The notes beneath the pieces were generated by a model that saw only the letters and a program-made list of their open reading frames with translations, searched no databases and had not been told where the DNA came from. 64,000 bases of DNA from Enterobacter asburiae (GTDB taxonomy: Bacteria > Pseudomonadota > Gammaproteobacteria > Enterobacterales > Enterobacteriaceae): contig NZ_CP102247.1 of the NCBI RefSeq assembly GCF_024599655.1, positions 1,364,001-1,428,000 on the forward strand, written 5' to 3'. The position numbers were made by a program, and so were the translations under genes. Of this stretch, positions 17,234 to 25,789 are shown in pieces (positions within the stretch are counted from its first letter, which is position 1; the number at the start of each line of letters is the position of its first letter).

Positions 17234-19249
17234 ATGGACTCAATCGAACAACAACTCACTGAACTGCGAACCACGCTTCGCCATCATGAATATCTCTATC
17301 ATGTTATGGACGCGCCGGAAGTCCCGGATGCGGAATATGACCGCCTGATGCGCGAGCTGCGCGAGCTAGAGGCGCAGCATCCGGAGCTCATTACGCCGGA
17401 CTCCCCCACTCAGCGCGTCGGCGCTGAGCCGCTGGGGGCGTTCAGCCAGGTGCGCCACGAGGTGCCGATGCTGTCGCTGGATAACGTCTTCGATGAAGAG
17501 AGCTTTCTGGCGTTTAACAAGCGCGTGCAGGATCGCCTGAAAAGCAGCGACTCCCTCACCTGGTGCTGCGAGCTCAAGCTGGATGGCCTGGCGGTCAGTC
17601 TTCTCTACGAAAACGGCGTGCTGGTGCGCGCCGCGACGCGTGGCGACGGCACGACGGGCGAAGACATCACCACCAACGTGCGTACCATCCGCGCGATCCC
17701 GCTGAGACTGCAGGGTGACAACATTCCTGCGCGTCTGGAAGTGCGCGGCGAGGTGTTCCTGCCCCAGGCGGGCTTCGAGAAAATTAACGAAGAGGCGCGT
17801 CGCACCGGCGGGAAGGTGTTTGCCAACCCGCGTAATGCGGCGGCGGGCTCTCTGCGCCAGCTTGACCCGCGTATCACCGCGAAGCGACCGCTTACTTTCT
17901 TCTGCTACGGTGTGGGGATTCTTGAGGGCGGCGAGCTGCCGGACACGCACCTCGGGCGTCTGCTGCAGTTTAAAGCGTGGGGCCTGCCGGTGAGCAACCG
18001 CGTTCAGCTCTGCGACTCGCCGGAAGCGGTACTGGCGTTCTACCACAAGGTGGAAGAGGACCGTCCGACGCTCGGGTTTGATATTGATGGCGTCGTCATC
18101 AAGGTGAATTCACTGGCGCTGCAGGAACAGCTGGGCTTTGTGGCGCGCGCGCCGCGCTGGGCGGTGGCGTTTAAGTTTCCTGCTCAGGAGCAGATGACCT
18201 TCGTCCGCGACGTAGAGTTCCAGGTCGGCCGTACGGGTGCCATTACCCCGGTTGCCCGTCTCGAGCCCGTGCAGGTAGCGGGCGTGCTGGTGAGTAATGC
18301 CACGCTGCATAACGCCGATGAAATCGAACGCCTGGGCCTGCGCATTGGTGACAAAGTGGTGATCCGCCGCGCGGGCGATGTGATCCCGCAGGTGGTTAAC
18401 GTCGTGGAGTCAGAACGCCCTGCCGAAACGCGCGAGATCGTCTTCCCGACACACTGCCCGGTGTGCGGTTCTGACGTCGAGCGTGTGGAAGGCGAAGCGG
18501 TGGCTCGCTGTACGGGCGGCTTAATCTGTGGCGCGCAGCGTAAAGAGTCGCTGAAGCACTTCGTTTCTCGTCGCGCAATGGACGTCGACGGCATGGGGGA
18601 TAAGATTATCGACCAGCTGGTTGAGAAAGAGTATGTCCACACGCCAGCGGATCTCTTCAGGCTGACGGCAGGTAAACTGACCGGTCTGGATCGAATGGGG
18701 CCAAAGTCAGCCCAGAACGTGGTGAACGCGCTGGAAGCCGCCAAAGAGACCACCTTCGCCCGCTTCCTGTACGCGCTGGGCATTCGTGAAGTGGGTGAGG
18801 CGACGGCCGCGGGCCTGGCGGCGTACTTTGGCACGTTGGAGGCGCTGGAAAAGGCAAGCATCGACGAGCTGCAAAAAGTCCCGGACGTCGGCATCGTCGT
18901 CGCCACGCACGTCTTTAACTTCTTTGCCGAAGAGAGCAACCGTGAAGTCATCGGCAAGCTGCTGGAGGAGGGTATCAGGTGGCCCGCGCCAGTGGTGGTT
19001 AACGCCGAAGAGATCGACAGCCCGTTCGCCGGTAAAACGGTAGTCCTGACCGGTAGCCTGAGCCAGCTTTCACGCGACGATGCGAAAGCGCGTCTGGTGG
19101 CGCTGGGGGCCAAAGTGGCGGGCAGCGTGTCGAAGAAAACCGACCTGGTGATCGCCGGTGAAGCGGCGGGTTCGAAGCTGGCGAAAGCCCAGGAGCTCGG
19201 CATTGCGGTGATTGACGAAGCGGAAATGATGCGTCTGTTAGGAGAGTAA
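17234..19249 (+). CDS. ligA: NAD-dependent DNA ligase LigA
   Basis: This essential ligase seals nicks during replication and repair using NAD. The 671 residues run through the Ia and adenylation domains with the AMP-linked Lys115 in ELKLDGLAV, an OB fold, a four-cysteine zinc finger (CPVCG...CTGGLIC), helix-hairpin-helix repeats (about 480-580) and a C-terminal BRCT domain (from about 595, GKTVVLTGSL). All domains are complete. The stop is one base before the ypeB start. Confidence 0.97.
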   Translation: MDSIEQQLTELRTTLRHHEYLYHVMDAPEVPDAEYDRLMRELRELEAQHPELITPDSPTQRVGAEPLGAFSQVRHEVPMLSLDNVFDEESFLAFNKRVQDRLKSSDSLTWCCELKLDGLAVSLLYENGVLVRAATRGDGTTGEDITTNVRTIRAIPLRLQGDNIPARLEVRGEVFLPQAGFEKINEEARRTGGKVFANPRNAAAGSLRQLDPRITAKRPLTFFCYGVGILEGGELPDTHLGRLLQFKAWGLPVSNRVQLCDSPEAVLAFYHKVEEDRPTLGFDIDGVVIKVNSLALQEQLGFVARAPRWAVAFKFPAQEQMTFVRDVEFQVGRTGAITPVARLEPVQVAGVLVSNATLHNADEIERLGLRIGDKVVIRRAGDVIPQVVNVVESERPAETREIVFPTHCPVCGSDVERVEGEAVARCTGGLICGAQRKESLKHFVSRRAMDVDGMGDKIIDQLVEKEYVHTPADLFRLTAGKLTGLDRMGPKSAQNVVNALEAAKETTFARFLYALGIREVGEATAAGLAAYFGTLEALEKASIDELQKVPDVGIVVATHVFNFFAEESNREVIGKLLEEGIRWPAPVVVNAEEIDSPFAGKTVVLTGSLSQLSRDDAKARLVALGAKVAGSVSKKTDLVIAGEAAGSKLAKAQELGIAVIDEAEMMRLLGE

Positions 19250-19250
19250 C

Positions 19251-19466
19251 GTGGAGAAAGAACAGCTCGTTGAGATCGCCAATACGGAGATGCCGTTCGG
19301 TAAATATAAGGGCCGCAGGCTGATTGATTTGCCGGAGGAGTATCTGCTGTGGTTTGCCCGCAAGGATCAATTCCCGGCAGGGCGGCTGGGCGAGCTGATG
19401 GCTATCACGTTACTGATCAAAACCGAGGGGCTGACCCAGCTGGTTCAGCCCCTGAAACGTCCTTAA
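19251..19466 (+). CDS. ypeB: Small DUF3820 protein YpeB
   Basis: This 71-residue protein starts at a GTG with a good AGGAGA site inside the end of ligA. The DUF3820 signature is clear: MPFGKYKGRRLIDLPEEYLLWF. The function is unknown; family members often sit beside DNA-processing genes, and here it is coupled to ligA. It converges with yfeH, and the two coding ends overlap by four bases (19463-19466). Confidence 0.9.
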   Translation: MEKEQLVEIANTEMPFGKYKGRRLIDLPEEYLLWFARKDQFPAGRLGELMAITLLIKTEGLTQLVQPLKRP

Positions 19467-20458
19467 GCCTTCGCGGCGCGGGTCTCTTCCTGCGCCAGCT
19501 TCTCGGTCTGGCGCTTGTAGCGACGCGCCAGCACCGCGCAGACCATCAGCTGGATCTGATGGAAAATCATCAGCGGCAGCACCATCATCCCAATCACCGA
19601 GGTCGGGAACAGAATGTTGGCCATCGGGATACCGTTCGCCAGGCTCTTTTTCGAACCGCAGAACACAATCGTAATTTCATCCGCTTTGTTGAAGCCGCAC
19701 CTGCGTGCCACAAAGACGTTTACCGCAATCACAATCGCCAGCAGGACGATGCTGACCACCACGATAAACAGCAGCGAGCCTGCACCCACCTTGTGCCAGA
19801 TCCCGTTCACGACCGCTTCGCTAAAGGCGGAGTAAACCACCAGGAGAATCGAGGTCTGGTCGGTTTTTGAAATCCATTTTTTATGCTTCGCCACAAACGC
19901 GCCGGTCCACGGTCGGGAAAGATGCCCCAGCACAAACGGCAGCAGCAGCTGCAGACAAATTTTGCCGACCTGCTCCAGGTTACCTTCCGCACCGTGCATG
20001 TTCATCAGCAGGCCCACCAGCAGCGGAGAGACGAAAATCCCTAACAGGCTGGAGGCGGATGCTGAACAAACGGCTGCCGCTACGTTGCCGCCTGCCAGCG
20101 AGGTAAAGGCGATGGCAGACTGCACGGTAGCGGGGAGAATGCACAGATACAGGAACCCGGTATACAGGGCTGGGTCGACATTGACCGGGGCCCACCAGGC
20201 AAACAGCACGCCGAGTATCGGGAACAGAATGAATGTGCTGCACATCACCCACAGATGCAGTCGCCAGTGTCCGCCGCCTGCGATAATGGCCTCGCGGGAA
20301 AGTTTTGCGCCATGCATAAAGAACAGCAGGGCGATGGCCGCCGTGGTCAGCCCTTCAAAGAACGGGACGAAACCGCCGCGGGCCGGGAAAAACGAGGCCA
20401 GCAGAACGGTAACTACGAGGGTAAGCGTGAACGGATCAAGAATACGAAATAGTTTCAT
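19463..20458 (-). CDS. yfeH: Bile acid:sodium symporter-family transporter YfeH
   Basis: This inner-membrane protein of 331 residues has about nine to ten spans and belongs to the SBF-like/BASS family. FFMHGAKLSREAI and the crossover-helix stretch SSLLGIFVSPLLVGLLM are visible, together with FCGSKKSLANGIPMANILF. The substrate of YfeH is not known. It is divergent from the LysR gene yfeR, which in Salmonella represses yfeH at low osmolarity, so the 89-bp gap likely holds its operator. Confidence 0.92.
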   Translation of the reverse strand: MKLFRILDPFTLTLVVTVLLASFFPARGGFVPFFEGLTTAAIALLFFMHGAKLSREAIIAGGGHWRLHLWVMCSTFILFPILGVLFAWWAPVNVDPALYTGFLYLCILPATVQSAIAFTSLAGGNVAAAVCSASASSLLGIFVSPLLVGLLMNMHGAEGNLEQVGKICLQLLLPFVLGHLSRPWTGAFVAKHKKWISKTDQTSILLVVYSAFSEAVVNGIWHKVGAGSLLFIVVVSIVLLAIVIAVNVFVARRCGFNKADEITIVFCGSKKSLANGIPMANILFPTSVIGMMVLPLMIFHQIQLMVCAVLARRYKRQTEKLAQEETRAAKA

Positions 20459-20529
20459 AATGACTCCTGAAATCAGATATCGCTATTGTGCTTTTTTCCA
20501 TTTGAGAAATAAAATTGATTTATTGCATC

Positions 20530-20541
20530 CATTCATGAATG
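20530..20541. promoter_or_regulatory. Candidate YfeR operator palindrome
   Basis: CATTCATGAATG is a perfect 12-base palindrome in the yfeH-yfeR intergenic region, seven bases before the yfeR ATG. LysR regulators usually bind dyads in such divergent gaps. The assignment is positional inference. Confidence 0.4.
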
Positions 20542-20547
20542 AAACAG

Positions 20548-21483
20548 ATGAATTATTCCTTACGTCAGCTTCGTATTTTCGTCACCGTTGCGCATGCCCG
20601 CAGCTTTAGCCGGGCAGGGGAGATGATTGGTCTGAGCCAGTCGGCGGTCAGCCACAGCGTGAAAGAGCTGGAGAATCAGACCGGGGTGAAGTTGCTTGAC
20701 CGCACCACGCGCGAAGTGGTGTTGACCGAAGCAGGGCAGCAGCTGGCCCAGCGCCTCGAACGGCTGCTGGATGAGCTGAACAGTACGCTCAGAGACGTGG
20801 GGAGGCTGGGGCAGCAGCTTTCGGGGACCGTGCGCGTCGCGGCCAGTCAGACGATCTCTGCGCACCTTATCCCGCAGTGTATTGCCGAGGGCAGCCATCG
20901 CTACCCGGACATTGATTTTGTCCTGCATGACAGGCCGCAGCAGTGGGTGCTGGAGAGTATCCGCCAGGGAGATGTGGATTTTGGTATTGTTATCGATCCC
21001 GGCCAGGTGAGCGATCTGGCGTGCGAAAGCGTGCTTTCTGAGCCCTTTTTGCTGCTCTGCCGTGACGACGATCCGCTGGCCACGTTGCCGGAGGTCAGCT
21101 GGCCGTCCCTGCAGGGCGCGAACCTGGTTTTACAGGATTATGCCTCGGGCAGCCGTCCGCTGATTGATTCCGCGCTGGTGAATCAGGGGGTAAAGGCAGC
21201 TATCGTGCAGGAGATTGGTCACCCGGCGACGCTGTTTCCGATGGTGGAAGCCGGCATCGGCATCAGCGTCTTGCCCGCCCTGGCGCTTCCCCTGCCGCAG
21301 GGAAGCCGGCTGGCCGTCAGGCGATTAACGCCCGTTGTCGAGCGAAAGCTGATGCTGGTGCGGCGAAAAAATCGTTCACTCTCGGGGGCGGCGCAGGCTA
21401 TCTGGGAAGTGGTGCGTATCCAGGCACAACGATTAACCGAAGCCCGCATACGCGACCCACTGTTTAACGCATCAGAAGATTAG
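20548..21483 (+). CDS. yfeR: LysR-family regulator YfeR
   Basis: This 311-residue transcription factor has an N-terminal winged helix-turn-helix (residues about 5-65: SFSRAGEMIGLSQSAVSHSVKELE) and a substrate-binding effector domain (about 90-295). The ATG at 20548 (MNYSLRQLRIF) matches the E. coli protein; an ATG three codons earlier is also possible. It probably regulates the divergent yfeH. The effector is unknown. Its stop overlaps the end of the convergent flxA-like gene by four bases. Confidence 0.92.
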   Translation: MNYSLRQLRIFVTVAHARSFSRAGEMIGLSQSAVSHSVKELENQTGVKLLDRTTREVVLTEAGQQLAQRLERLLDELNSTLRDVGRLGQQLSGTVRVAASQTISAHLIPQCIAEGSHRYPDIDFVLHDRPQQWVLESIRQGDVDFGIVIDPGQVSDLACESVLSEPFLLLCRDDDPLATLPEVSWPSLQGANLVLQDYASGSRPLIDSALVNQGVKAAIVQEIGHPATLFPMVEAGIGISVLPALALPLPQGSRLAVRRLTPVVERKLMLVRRKNRSLSGAAQAIWEVVRIQAQRLTEARIRDPLFNASED

Positions 21484-21818
21484 ATGTAGATATCAATCTG
21501 ATTAGTGTCTGACGGGCTGTTCACCCCTTCCACTTTGCCCAGCTTTTGATCCTGCTTCTTCTGGGCCTCTTCGGCCTGCTGGCGCTGCAGCGCGGCGAGC
21601 TGCGCCTGCAGCACTTTGATCTGGGTCTGAATAAGTTCCTGCTGCTTCTTCTTCTCATCGGTGCTGACGGGACTGTTTGCCAGTTCTTTTAACTGCTGAG
21701 TCAGCTTTTTGATCTTGTCGAGAATGCGGGTGATTTGCGCAGAGATATCGTTACTGCTCGAAGTTCCACTCGCGCCGCTGGTTTGAATCTGTTGGGTTGA
21801 AGCCTGAATGGTCGTCAT
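21480..21818 (-). CDS. FlxA-like coiled-coil protein
   Basis: This 112-residue protein is rich in Gln, Ser and Lys. A Ser/Thr-rich N terminus is followed by a long amphipathic helix (residues about 28-90: ISAQITRILDKIKKLTQQLK and IQTQIKVLQAQLAALQRQQA) and a hydrophilic tail. This is the profile of the FlxA family, whose E. coli founder is a flagellar-regulon gene of unknown function. The upstream sequence carries a sigma-28-type promoter, which supports the assignment. AGGAAAA gives the ribosome site. It has no counterpart between yfeR and xapA in E. coli K-12 as far as I recall. Confidence 0.8.
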   Translation of the reverse strand: MTTIQASTQQIQTSGASGTSSSNDISAQITRILDKIKKLTQQLKELANSPVSTDEKKKQQELIQTQIKVLQAQLAALQRQQAEEAQKKQDQKLGKVEGVNSPSDTNQIDIYI

Positions 21819-21845
21819 ACTTTTTCCTCGCGTTATAAAACAGAG

Positions 21846-21872
21846 GTATCGGCACCGACGGGATTAGCTTGA
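21846..21872 (-). promoter_or_regulatory. Sigma-28 (FliA)-type promoter of the flxA-like gene
   Basis: On the minus strand TCAAGCTA is followed after exactly 11 bases by GCCGATAC. The FliA consensus is TAAAGTTT-N11-GCCGATAA: five of eight and seven of eight bases agree, with perfect spacing. The transcript would start about 20 bases before the ATG at 21818. Confidence 0.65.
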
Positions 21873-22025
21873 GCAAAACTGCCATATCTGGCAGGGAGTT
21901 GCATCGATACACAATCAGTATTGATGGTGCGGTGAAAGTGTATTGGAGGTCACCGGCAGGCTGCGGATATAAGACGTAAGTCATGCGATCCCCGCTATCG
22001 CGATCTTAATCCTTAAGGAGCCTCT

Positions 22026-22850
22026 ATGACCCTCTCGAATAACCCGTGGTACTGTGCCGATATCATTCGCGCCGCTAAGTCGAACTTCACGCCTCGCGTG
22101 GCGTTTATTCTCGGCTCTGGCCTGGGCGCGCTCGCCGACCAGATTGATGACGCCGTTTCTCTGAGCTACGAAAAGCTGCCGGGCTTCCCGGTGAGCACCG
22201 TGCATGGACATGCCGGCGAGCTGGTGCTCGGACATCTGGCCGGGGTGCCTGTGGCCTGCATGAAGGGGCGCGGCCATTTCTATGAAGGGCGCGGGATGAC
22301 CATCATGACCGATGCGATCCGCACCTTTGCGCTGCTCGGATGCGAGTTGCTGTTTAGCACCAATGCAGCGGGCTCGCTGCGCCCGGAGGTTCAGCCAGGA
22401 AGCCTGGTTGCCCTGAGCGACCATATCAACACCATGCCGGGCACGCCGATGGTGGGGCTGAACGATGAGCGCTTTGGCGATCGTTTCTTCTCTCTGGCCA
22501 ATGCTTACGACGCGGATTACCGTGCCGTTTTACAAACCGTGGCAACGAAAGAAGGCTTCCCGCTGCATGAAGGGGTGTTTGTCTCTTATCCCGGCCCGAA
22601 CTTCGAGACGGCGGCCGAGATCCGCATGATGCAGATTATCGGCGGCGATGTGGTGGGGATGTCCGTGGTGCCGGAAGTGATTTCCGCGCGCCACTGCGGC
22701 CTGAAGGTCGTGGCCGTTTCTGCAATTACCAATCTCGCCGAAGGTCTGGGTGAGGTCAAACTCTCGCATGAACAAACCCTTGCCGCCGCCGAGCTCTCCC
22801 GCCAGAACTTTATCAATCTTATCTGCGGTTTTCTTCGCCATATTGCCTGA
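22026..22850 (+). CDS. xapA: Xanthosine phosphorylase (purine nucleoside phosphorylase II)
   Basis: XapA phosphorolyses xanthosine, inosine and guanosine to base and ribose-1-phosphate. The 274-residue protein belongs to the trimeric PNP class: GSGLGALADQI (phosphate loop), GFPVSTVHGHAGELVLG, GRGHFYEG, TNAAGSLRPEV and VSYPGPNFETAAEIRMM are all present. A strong AAGGAG lies eight bases before the ATG. It is the first gene of xapA-xapB; XapR, encoded downstream, is the xanthosine-responsive activator in E. coli. Confidence 0.95.
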   Translation: MTLSNNPWYCADIIRAAKSNFTPRVAFILGSGLGALADQIDDAVSLSYEKLPGFPVSTVHGHAGELVLGHLAGVPVACMKGRGHFYEGRGMTIMTDAIRTFALLGCELLFSTNAAGSLRPEVQPGSLVALSDHINTMPGTPMVGLNDERFGDRFFSLANAYDADYRAVLQTVATKEGFPLHEGVFVSYPGPNFETAAEIRMMQIIGGDVVGMSVVPEVISARHCGLKVVAVSAITNLAEGLGEVKLSHEQTLAAAELSRQNFINLICGFLRHIA

Positions 22851-22863
22851 GTAAAACAATAAA

Positions 22864-22881
22864 GTGGCCCGCCAGGGCCAC
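22864..22881 (+). other. Hairpin between xapA and xapB
   Basis: GTGGCCC and GGGCCAC pair around GCCA in the 51-base gap. There is no T-run, so it is more likely an mRNA stability or translation element than a terminator. Confidence 0.5.
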
Positions 22882-22901
22882 ACTGCTATAAGGAATGGGT
22901 T

Positions 22902-24158
22902 ATGAACATCACGACTCGCTTAAAGATGATGTCCTTTATGCAATATTTTATCTGGGGGAGCTGGCTGGTTACCCTGGGCGCTTACATGATCAACACCCTA
23001 CACTTTACCGGCTCCGACGTGGGCATGGTTTACAGCTCCAAAGGACTTGCCGCGATCGTTATGCCTTCGCTGGTGGGGATTATTGCCGACAAGTGGCTGC
23101 GGGCCGACCGTGCCTACGTGATTTGCCACCTCGTCTGCGCCGTCGCGCTCTGCTATGCCGCGCAGGTCAATGAGCCCGGGCTGATGTTTTGGGTCATGCT
23201 GGTGAATGCGATGGCCTTCATGCCCACGATTGCGCTGTCGAACACCATTTCCTACTCCTGTCTTGAACAGGCAGGGCTGGATACGGTGAGCCATTTTCCG
23301 CGCGTGCGGGTGTATGGCACCGTGGGCTTTATTGCCGCGATGTGGGCCATAAGCCTGATGGGGGCGGAGCTGAGCAACGTGCAGCTGTATATAGCGGCTG
23401 CCGCGTCCCTGCTGCTGGCGATCTATTCTCTGACGCTACCGGCCATTCCGGTTGCGAAGACAAAAGCGTCTCCGTCTCTGACAAGCAAGCTGGGCCTCAA
23501 TGCGTTTATCCTGTTTAAACAGCCCCGCATGGCGGTGTTCTTTTTATTCGCGATGCTGCTGGGCGCCGTGCTGCAGATAACCAACACGTTTGGCAGCCCC
23601 TTCCTGCATGATTTTGCGCGTAATCCGGCGTATGCAGATAGCTTTATCGTCAAATATCCGTCCATCCTGCTCTCCGTTTCGCAAATGTCTGAGGTGTTCT
23701 TCATTCTGACCATTCCGTACTTCCTCGGACGATTTGGCATTAAAGCCGTCATGCTGATGAGCATGGTGGCCTGGATGCTGCGGTTCGGGCTATTTGCCTT
23801 TGGCGATCCGTCCGCGACGGGCTTTGTGCTGCTCATGTTCTCAATGATTGTCTACGGCTGCGCGTTCGACTTCTTCAATATTTCAGGCTCGGTATTTGTT
23901 GAACAGGAGGTCAGCGCCGATATCCGCGCCAGCGCGCAAGGGTTGTTTATGACGACCGTTAACGGTATCGGGGCGTATTTTGGTTCGGTATTGAGCGGTA
24001 TGGCAGTGGATTATTTCTCGGTGGACGGGGTGAAGGACTGGCAGACGATCTGGCTGGTATTTGCGGCCTATGCCCTGGCGCTTGCGGTGGTCTTTTACTT
24101 CAGCTTTAACTACCGCCACACCTGTAAAAACAGCGGGATGCGCACAGTTGCGCACTAA
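22902..24158 (+). CDS. xapB: Xanthosine/nucleoside:proton symporter XapB
   Basis: This 418-residue major-facilitator nucleoside transporter (NHS family, like NupG) has about twelve spans. Characteristic stretches are MQYFIWGSWLVTLGAYM, GIIADKWLRADRAYV and CAFDFFNISGSVFVEQEV. It imports xanthosine for XapA. Its length equals E. coli XapB. The AGGAAT ribosome site sits after the hairpin. NupG is a close relative, but the xapA/xapR context settles the name. Confidence 0.95.
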   Translation: MNITTRLKMMSFMQYFIWGSWLVTLGAYMINTLHFTGSDVGMVYSSKGLAAIVMPSLVGIIADKWLRADRAYVICHLVCAVALCYAAQVNEPGLMFWVMLVNAMAFMPTIALSNTISYSCLEQAGLDTVSHFPRVRVYGTVGFIAAMWAISLMGAELSNVQLYIAAAASLLLAIYSLTLPAIPVAKTKASPSLTSKLGLNAFILFKQPRMAVFFLFAMLLGAVLQITNTFGSPFLHDFARNPAYADSFIVKYPSILLSVSQMSEVFFILTIPYFLGRFGIKAVMLMSMVAWMLRFGLFAFGDPSATGFVLLMFSMIVYGCAFDFFNISGSVFVEQEVSADIRASAQGLFMTTVNGIGAYFGSVLSGMAVDYFSVDGVKDWQTIWLVFAAYALALAVVFYFSFNYRHTCKNSGMRTVAH

Positions 24159-24225
24159 ATTTTCCCTCCGGACGCTGAAAGGCTTTAAGGTAGGCGCATA
24201 AGTGTTATCGCCAGGATATGTTTTG

Positions 24226-25110
24226 ATGGAACGCGTCTATCGGACCGATCTCAAGCTGCTGCGCTATTTTCTGGCCGTGGCGGAGGAACTGCATTTTGGA
24301 CGGGCTGCGGCCCGTCTCAACATGTCTCAGCCGCCGTTAAGCCTGCATATTAAAGAGCTGGAAAGTCAGCTGGGCACGTTACTGTTTATTCGCCACTCGC
24401 GAAGCGTCGCGTTGACGCATGCCGGTAAAGTGCTGATGGAAGAGTCCCGTCGGCTGCTCGCCAGCGCAAACCAGGCTCTGGCTCGCGTCGAGCAAATTGG
24501 CCGGGGTGAGGCAGGGCGCATTGAGTTGGGGATTGTCGGCACCGCCATGTGGAGCGAGGTGCGCACGGTGATGCGCGCTTTCCTGAAAGAGCATCCGAAC
24601 GTTGATGTCGTTTTTCGCGAAAAATCGCCGGTAATGCAGATGGCGCTGCTTGAGCGCCGGGAGCTGGATGTCGGGATCTGGCGAATGGCAACGGAACCTA
24701 CCGCGGGGTTTACCAGCCTGCGGTTGCGTGAGGCGTCCTTTCTGGTGGCGATGCCGGAAGATCACCGGCTGGTCAGGGAGCCTTCCATTGCGCTCGCAGA
24801 ATTGCAGGACGAGTATTTTGTCACGATGCCGTCGGCCCATTCTGACTGGGCATTTTTACATCGCGTCTGCCAGCAGGCCGGGTTTTCGCCGATGATTGTG
24901 CGCGAAGCCGTTGAACCACAAACTGTGCTGGCGATGATCAGCATGGGGATGGGGATTACGCTCGCCGCAGACAGCTACGCGCAAATGCAGTGGCCGGGCG
25001 TGGTGTTCCGCCCGCTGAAAGAGCGTATACCGGCAGATTTGTATGTGGTGTATGACGAGAAGCAGGCGACAGCTGCGGTGAAGACGTTGATTGCAACACT
25101 GGTGATGTAA
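24226..25110 (+). CDS. xapR: LysR-family xanthosine-responsive activator XapR
   Basis: The ATG at 24226 (MERVYRTDLKLLRYF) matches E. coli XapR and gives 294 residues; an in-frame start 24 bases upstream was rejected because the extension is unlike the family. The helix-turn-helix is at about residues 18-37 (HFGRAAARLNMSQPPLSLHI) and the effector domain follows. In E. coli it activates xapAB with xanthosine. It has its own 67-base gap after xapB. Confidence 0.95.
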   Translation: MERVYRTDLKLLRYFLAVAEELHFGRAAARLNMSQPPLSLHIKELESQLGTLLFIRHSRSVALTHAGKVLMEESRRLLASANQALARVEQIGRGEAGRIELGIVGTAMWSEVRTVMRAFLKEHPNVDVVFREKSPVMQMALLERRELDVGIWRMATEPTAGFTSLRLREASFLVAMPEDHRLVREPSIALAELQDEYFVTMPSAHSDWAFLHRVCQQAGFSPMIVREAVEPQTVLAMISMGMGITLAADSYAQMQWPGVVFRPLKERIPADLYVVYDEKQATAAVKTLIATLVM

Positions 25111-25122
25111 ATCGCAGATAGC

Positions 25123-25149
25123 AAAAAAGCGCCTTTAGGGCGCTTTTTT
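25123..25149. terminator. Bidirectional terminator between xapR and the tRNA cluster
   Basis: AAAAAAGCGCC and GGCGCTTTTTT pair around TTTAG, with A/T tracts on both sides. It ends both xapR (plus) and the tRNA-Val/tRNA-Lys transcript (minus). Confidence 0.88.
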
Positions 25150-25153
25150 ACAT

Positions 25154-25229
25154 TGGTGGGTCGTGCAGGATTCGAACCTGCGACCAATTGATTAAAAGTC
25201 AACTGCTCTACCAACTGAGCTAACGACCC
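25154..25229 (-). tRNA. tRNA-Lys (anticodon TTT)
   Basis: The minus strand gives a full 76-base cloverleaf: acceptor GGGTCGT pairing with ACGACCC, D-loop AGCTCAGTTGGTAGAGC, anticodon loop CTTTTAA with TTT, T-arm GGTTCGAATCC and encoded CCA. It is the last gene of a four-tRNA transcript, matching the E. coli valUXY-lysV order. Confidence 0.97.
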
Positions 25230-25233
25230 GAAA

Positions 25234-25309
25234 TGGTGGGCGATGACGGGCTCGAACCGCCGACCCCCTCCGTGTAAAGGAGATGCTCTACCAACTGAGC
25301 TAATCGCCC
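25234..25309 (-). tRNA. tRNA-Val (anticodon TAC), copy 1
   Basis: A 76-base cloverleaf with acceptor GGGCGAT/ATCGCCC, anticodon loop TTTACAC (TAC), T-arm GGTTCGAGCCC and encoded CCA. It is identical in body to the next copy. Confidence 0.97.
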
Positions 25310-25338
25310 ATTTCGGAACTGCTGCGATAAGGTGAGAA

Positions 25339-25414
25339 TGGTGGGCGATGACGGGCTCGAACCGCCGACCCCCTCCGTGTAAAGGAGATGCTCTACCAAC
25401 TGAGCTAATCGCCC
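25339..25414 (-). tRNA. tRNA-Val (anticodon TAC), copy 2
   Basis: Same sequence as the copy at 25234-25309, with acceptor GGGCGAT/ATCGCCC and encoded CCA. Separated from its neighbours by 29 and 41 bases. Confidence 0.97.
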
Positions 25415-25455
25415 AATCTCAATTCTTATCTACACTGCGAGTCTACCGAAGTAGA

Positions 25456-25531
25456 TGGTGGGTGATGACGGGCTCGAACCGCCGACCCCCTCCGTGTAAA
25501 GGAGATGCTCTACCAACTGAGCTAATCACCC
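25456..25531 (-). tRNA. tRNA-Val (anticodon TAC), copy 3 (promoter-proximal)
   Basis: Like the other two except for the fourth acceptor pair: GGGTGAT/ATCACCC, a compensated C-G to T-A change. It is first in the transcript. Confidence 0.97.
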
Positions 25532-25548
25532 CCGCTGTGTGGAGTCGC

Positions 25549-25576
25549 ATTATAGGGAGAGTTGAAAATGAGTCAA
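25549..25576 (-). promoter_or_regulatory. Promoter of the tRNA-Val/tRNA-Lys operon
   Basis: On the minus strand TTGACT (25576-25571) and TATAAT (25554-25549) are spaced by 16 bases. A GCGACTCC discriminator follows, GC-rich as in stringently controlled tRNA promoters. The first tRNA begins 18 bases downstream of the -10 box. Confidence 0.85.
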
Positions 25577-25696
25577 CGCATTTTCTAAAGTTTTTATTCG
25601 TTCGTCGTAAAATTAAACAAAACGATCGCGAAACGGGCTGTGGCGCATGATTTCTAAACAAAAATCGCAAACTCGGTCACGATAAAGGGATCAACA

Positions 25697-25724
25697 TTGA
25701 GGAATCCCCCCACAGTGATAGAAT
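25697..25724 (+). promoter_or_regulatory. Probable gltX promoter
   Basis: TTGAGG (25697-25702) and TAGAAT (25719-25724) are spaced by 16 bases, leaving a leader of about 60 bases before gltX. In E. coli gltX has several promoters divergent from the tRNA operon, as here. Confidence 0.6.
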
Positions 25725-25789
25725 ATTGCCCATCGTTTTTTCCCCAGGATTTGCCGATTGCCGGCATCTTTATAACGTAAGGCCATTTC

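Noticed and set aside
25234..25531. Regularly spaced near-identical 76-base repeats that look like a CRISPR array
   Set aside because: Each repeat folds as a tRNA-Val cloverleaf with encoded CCA; spacers are too short and there are no cas genes.
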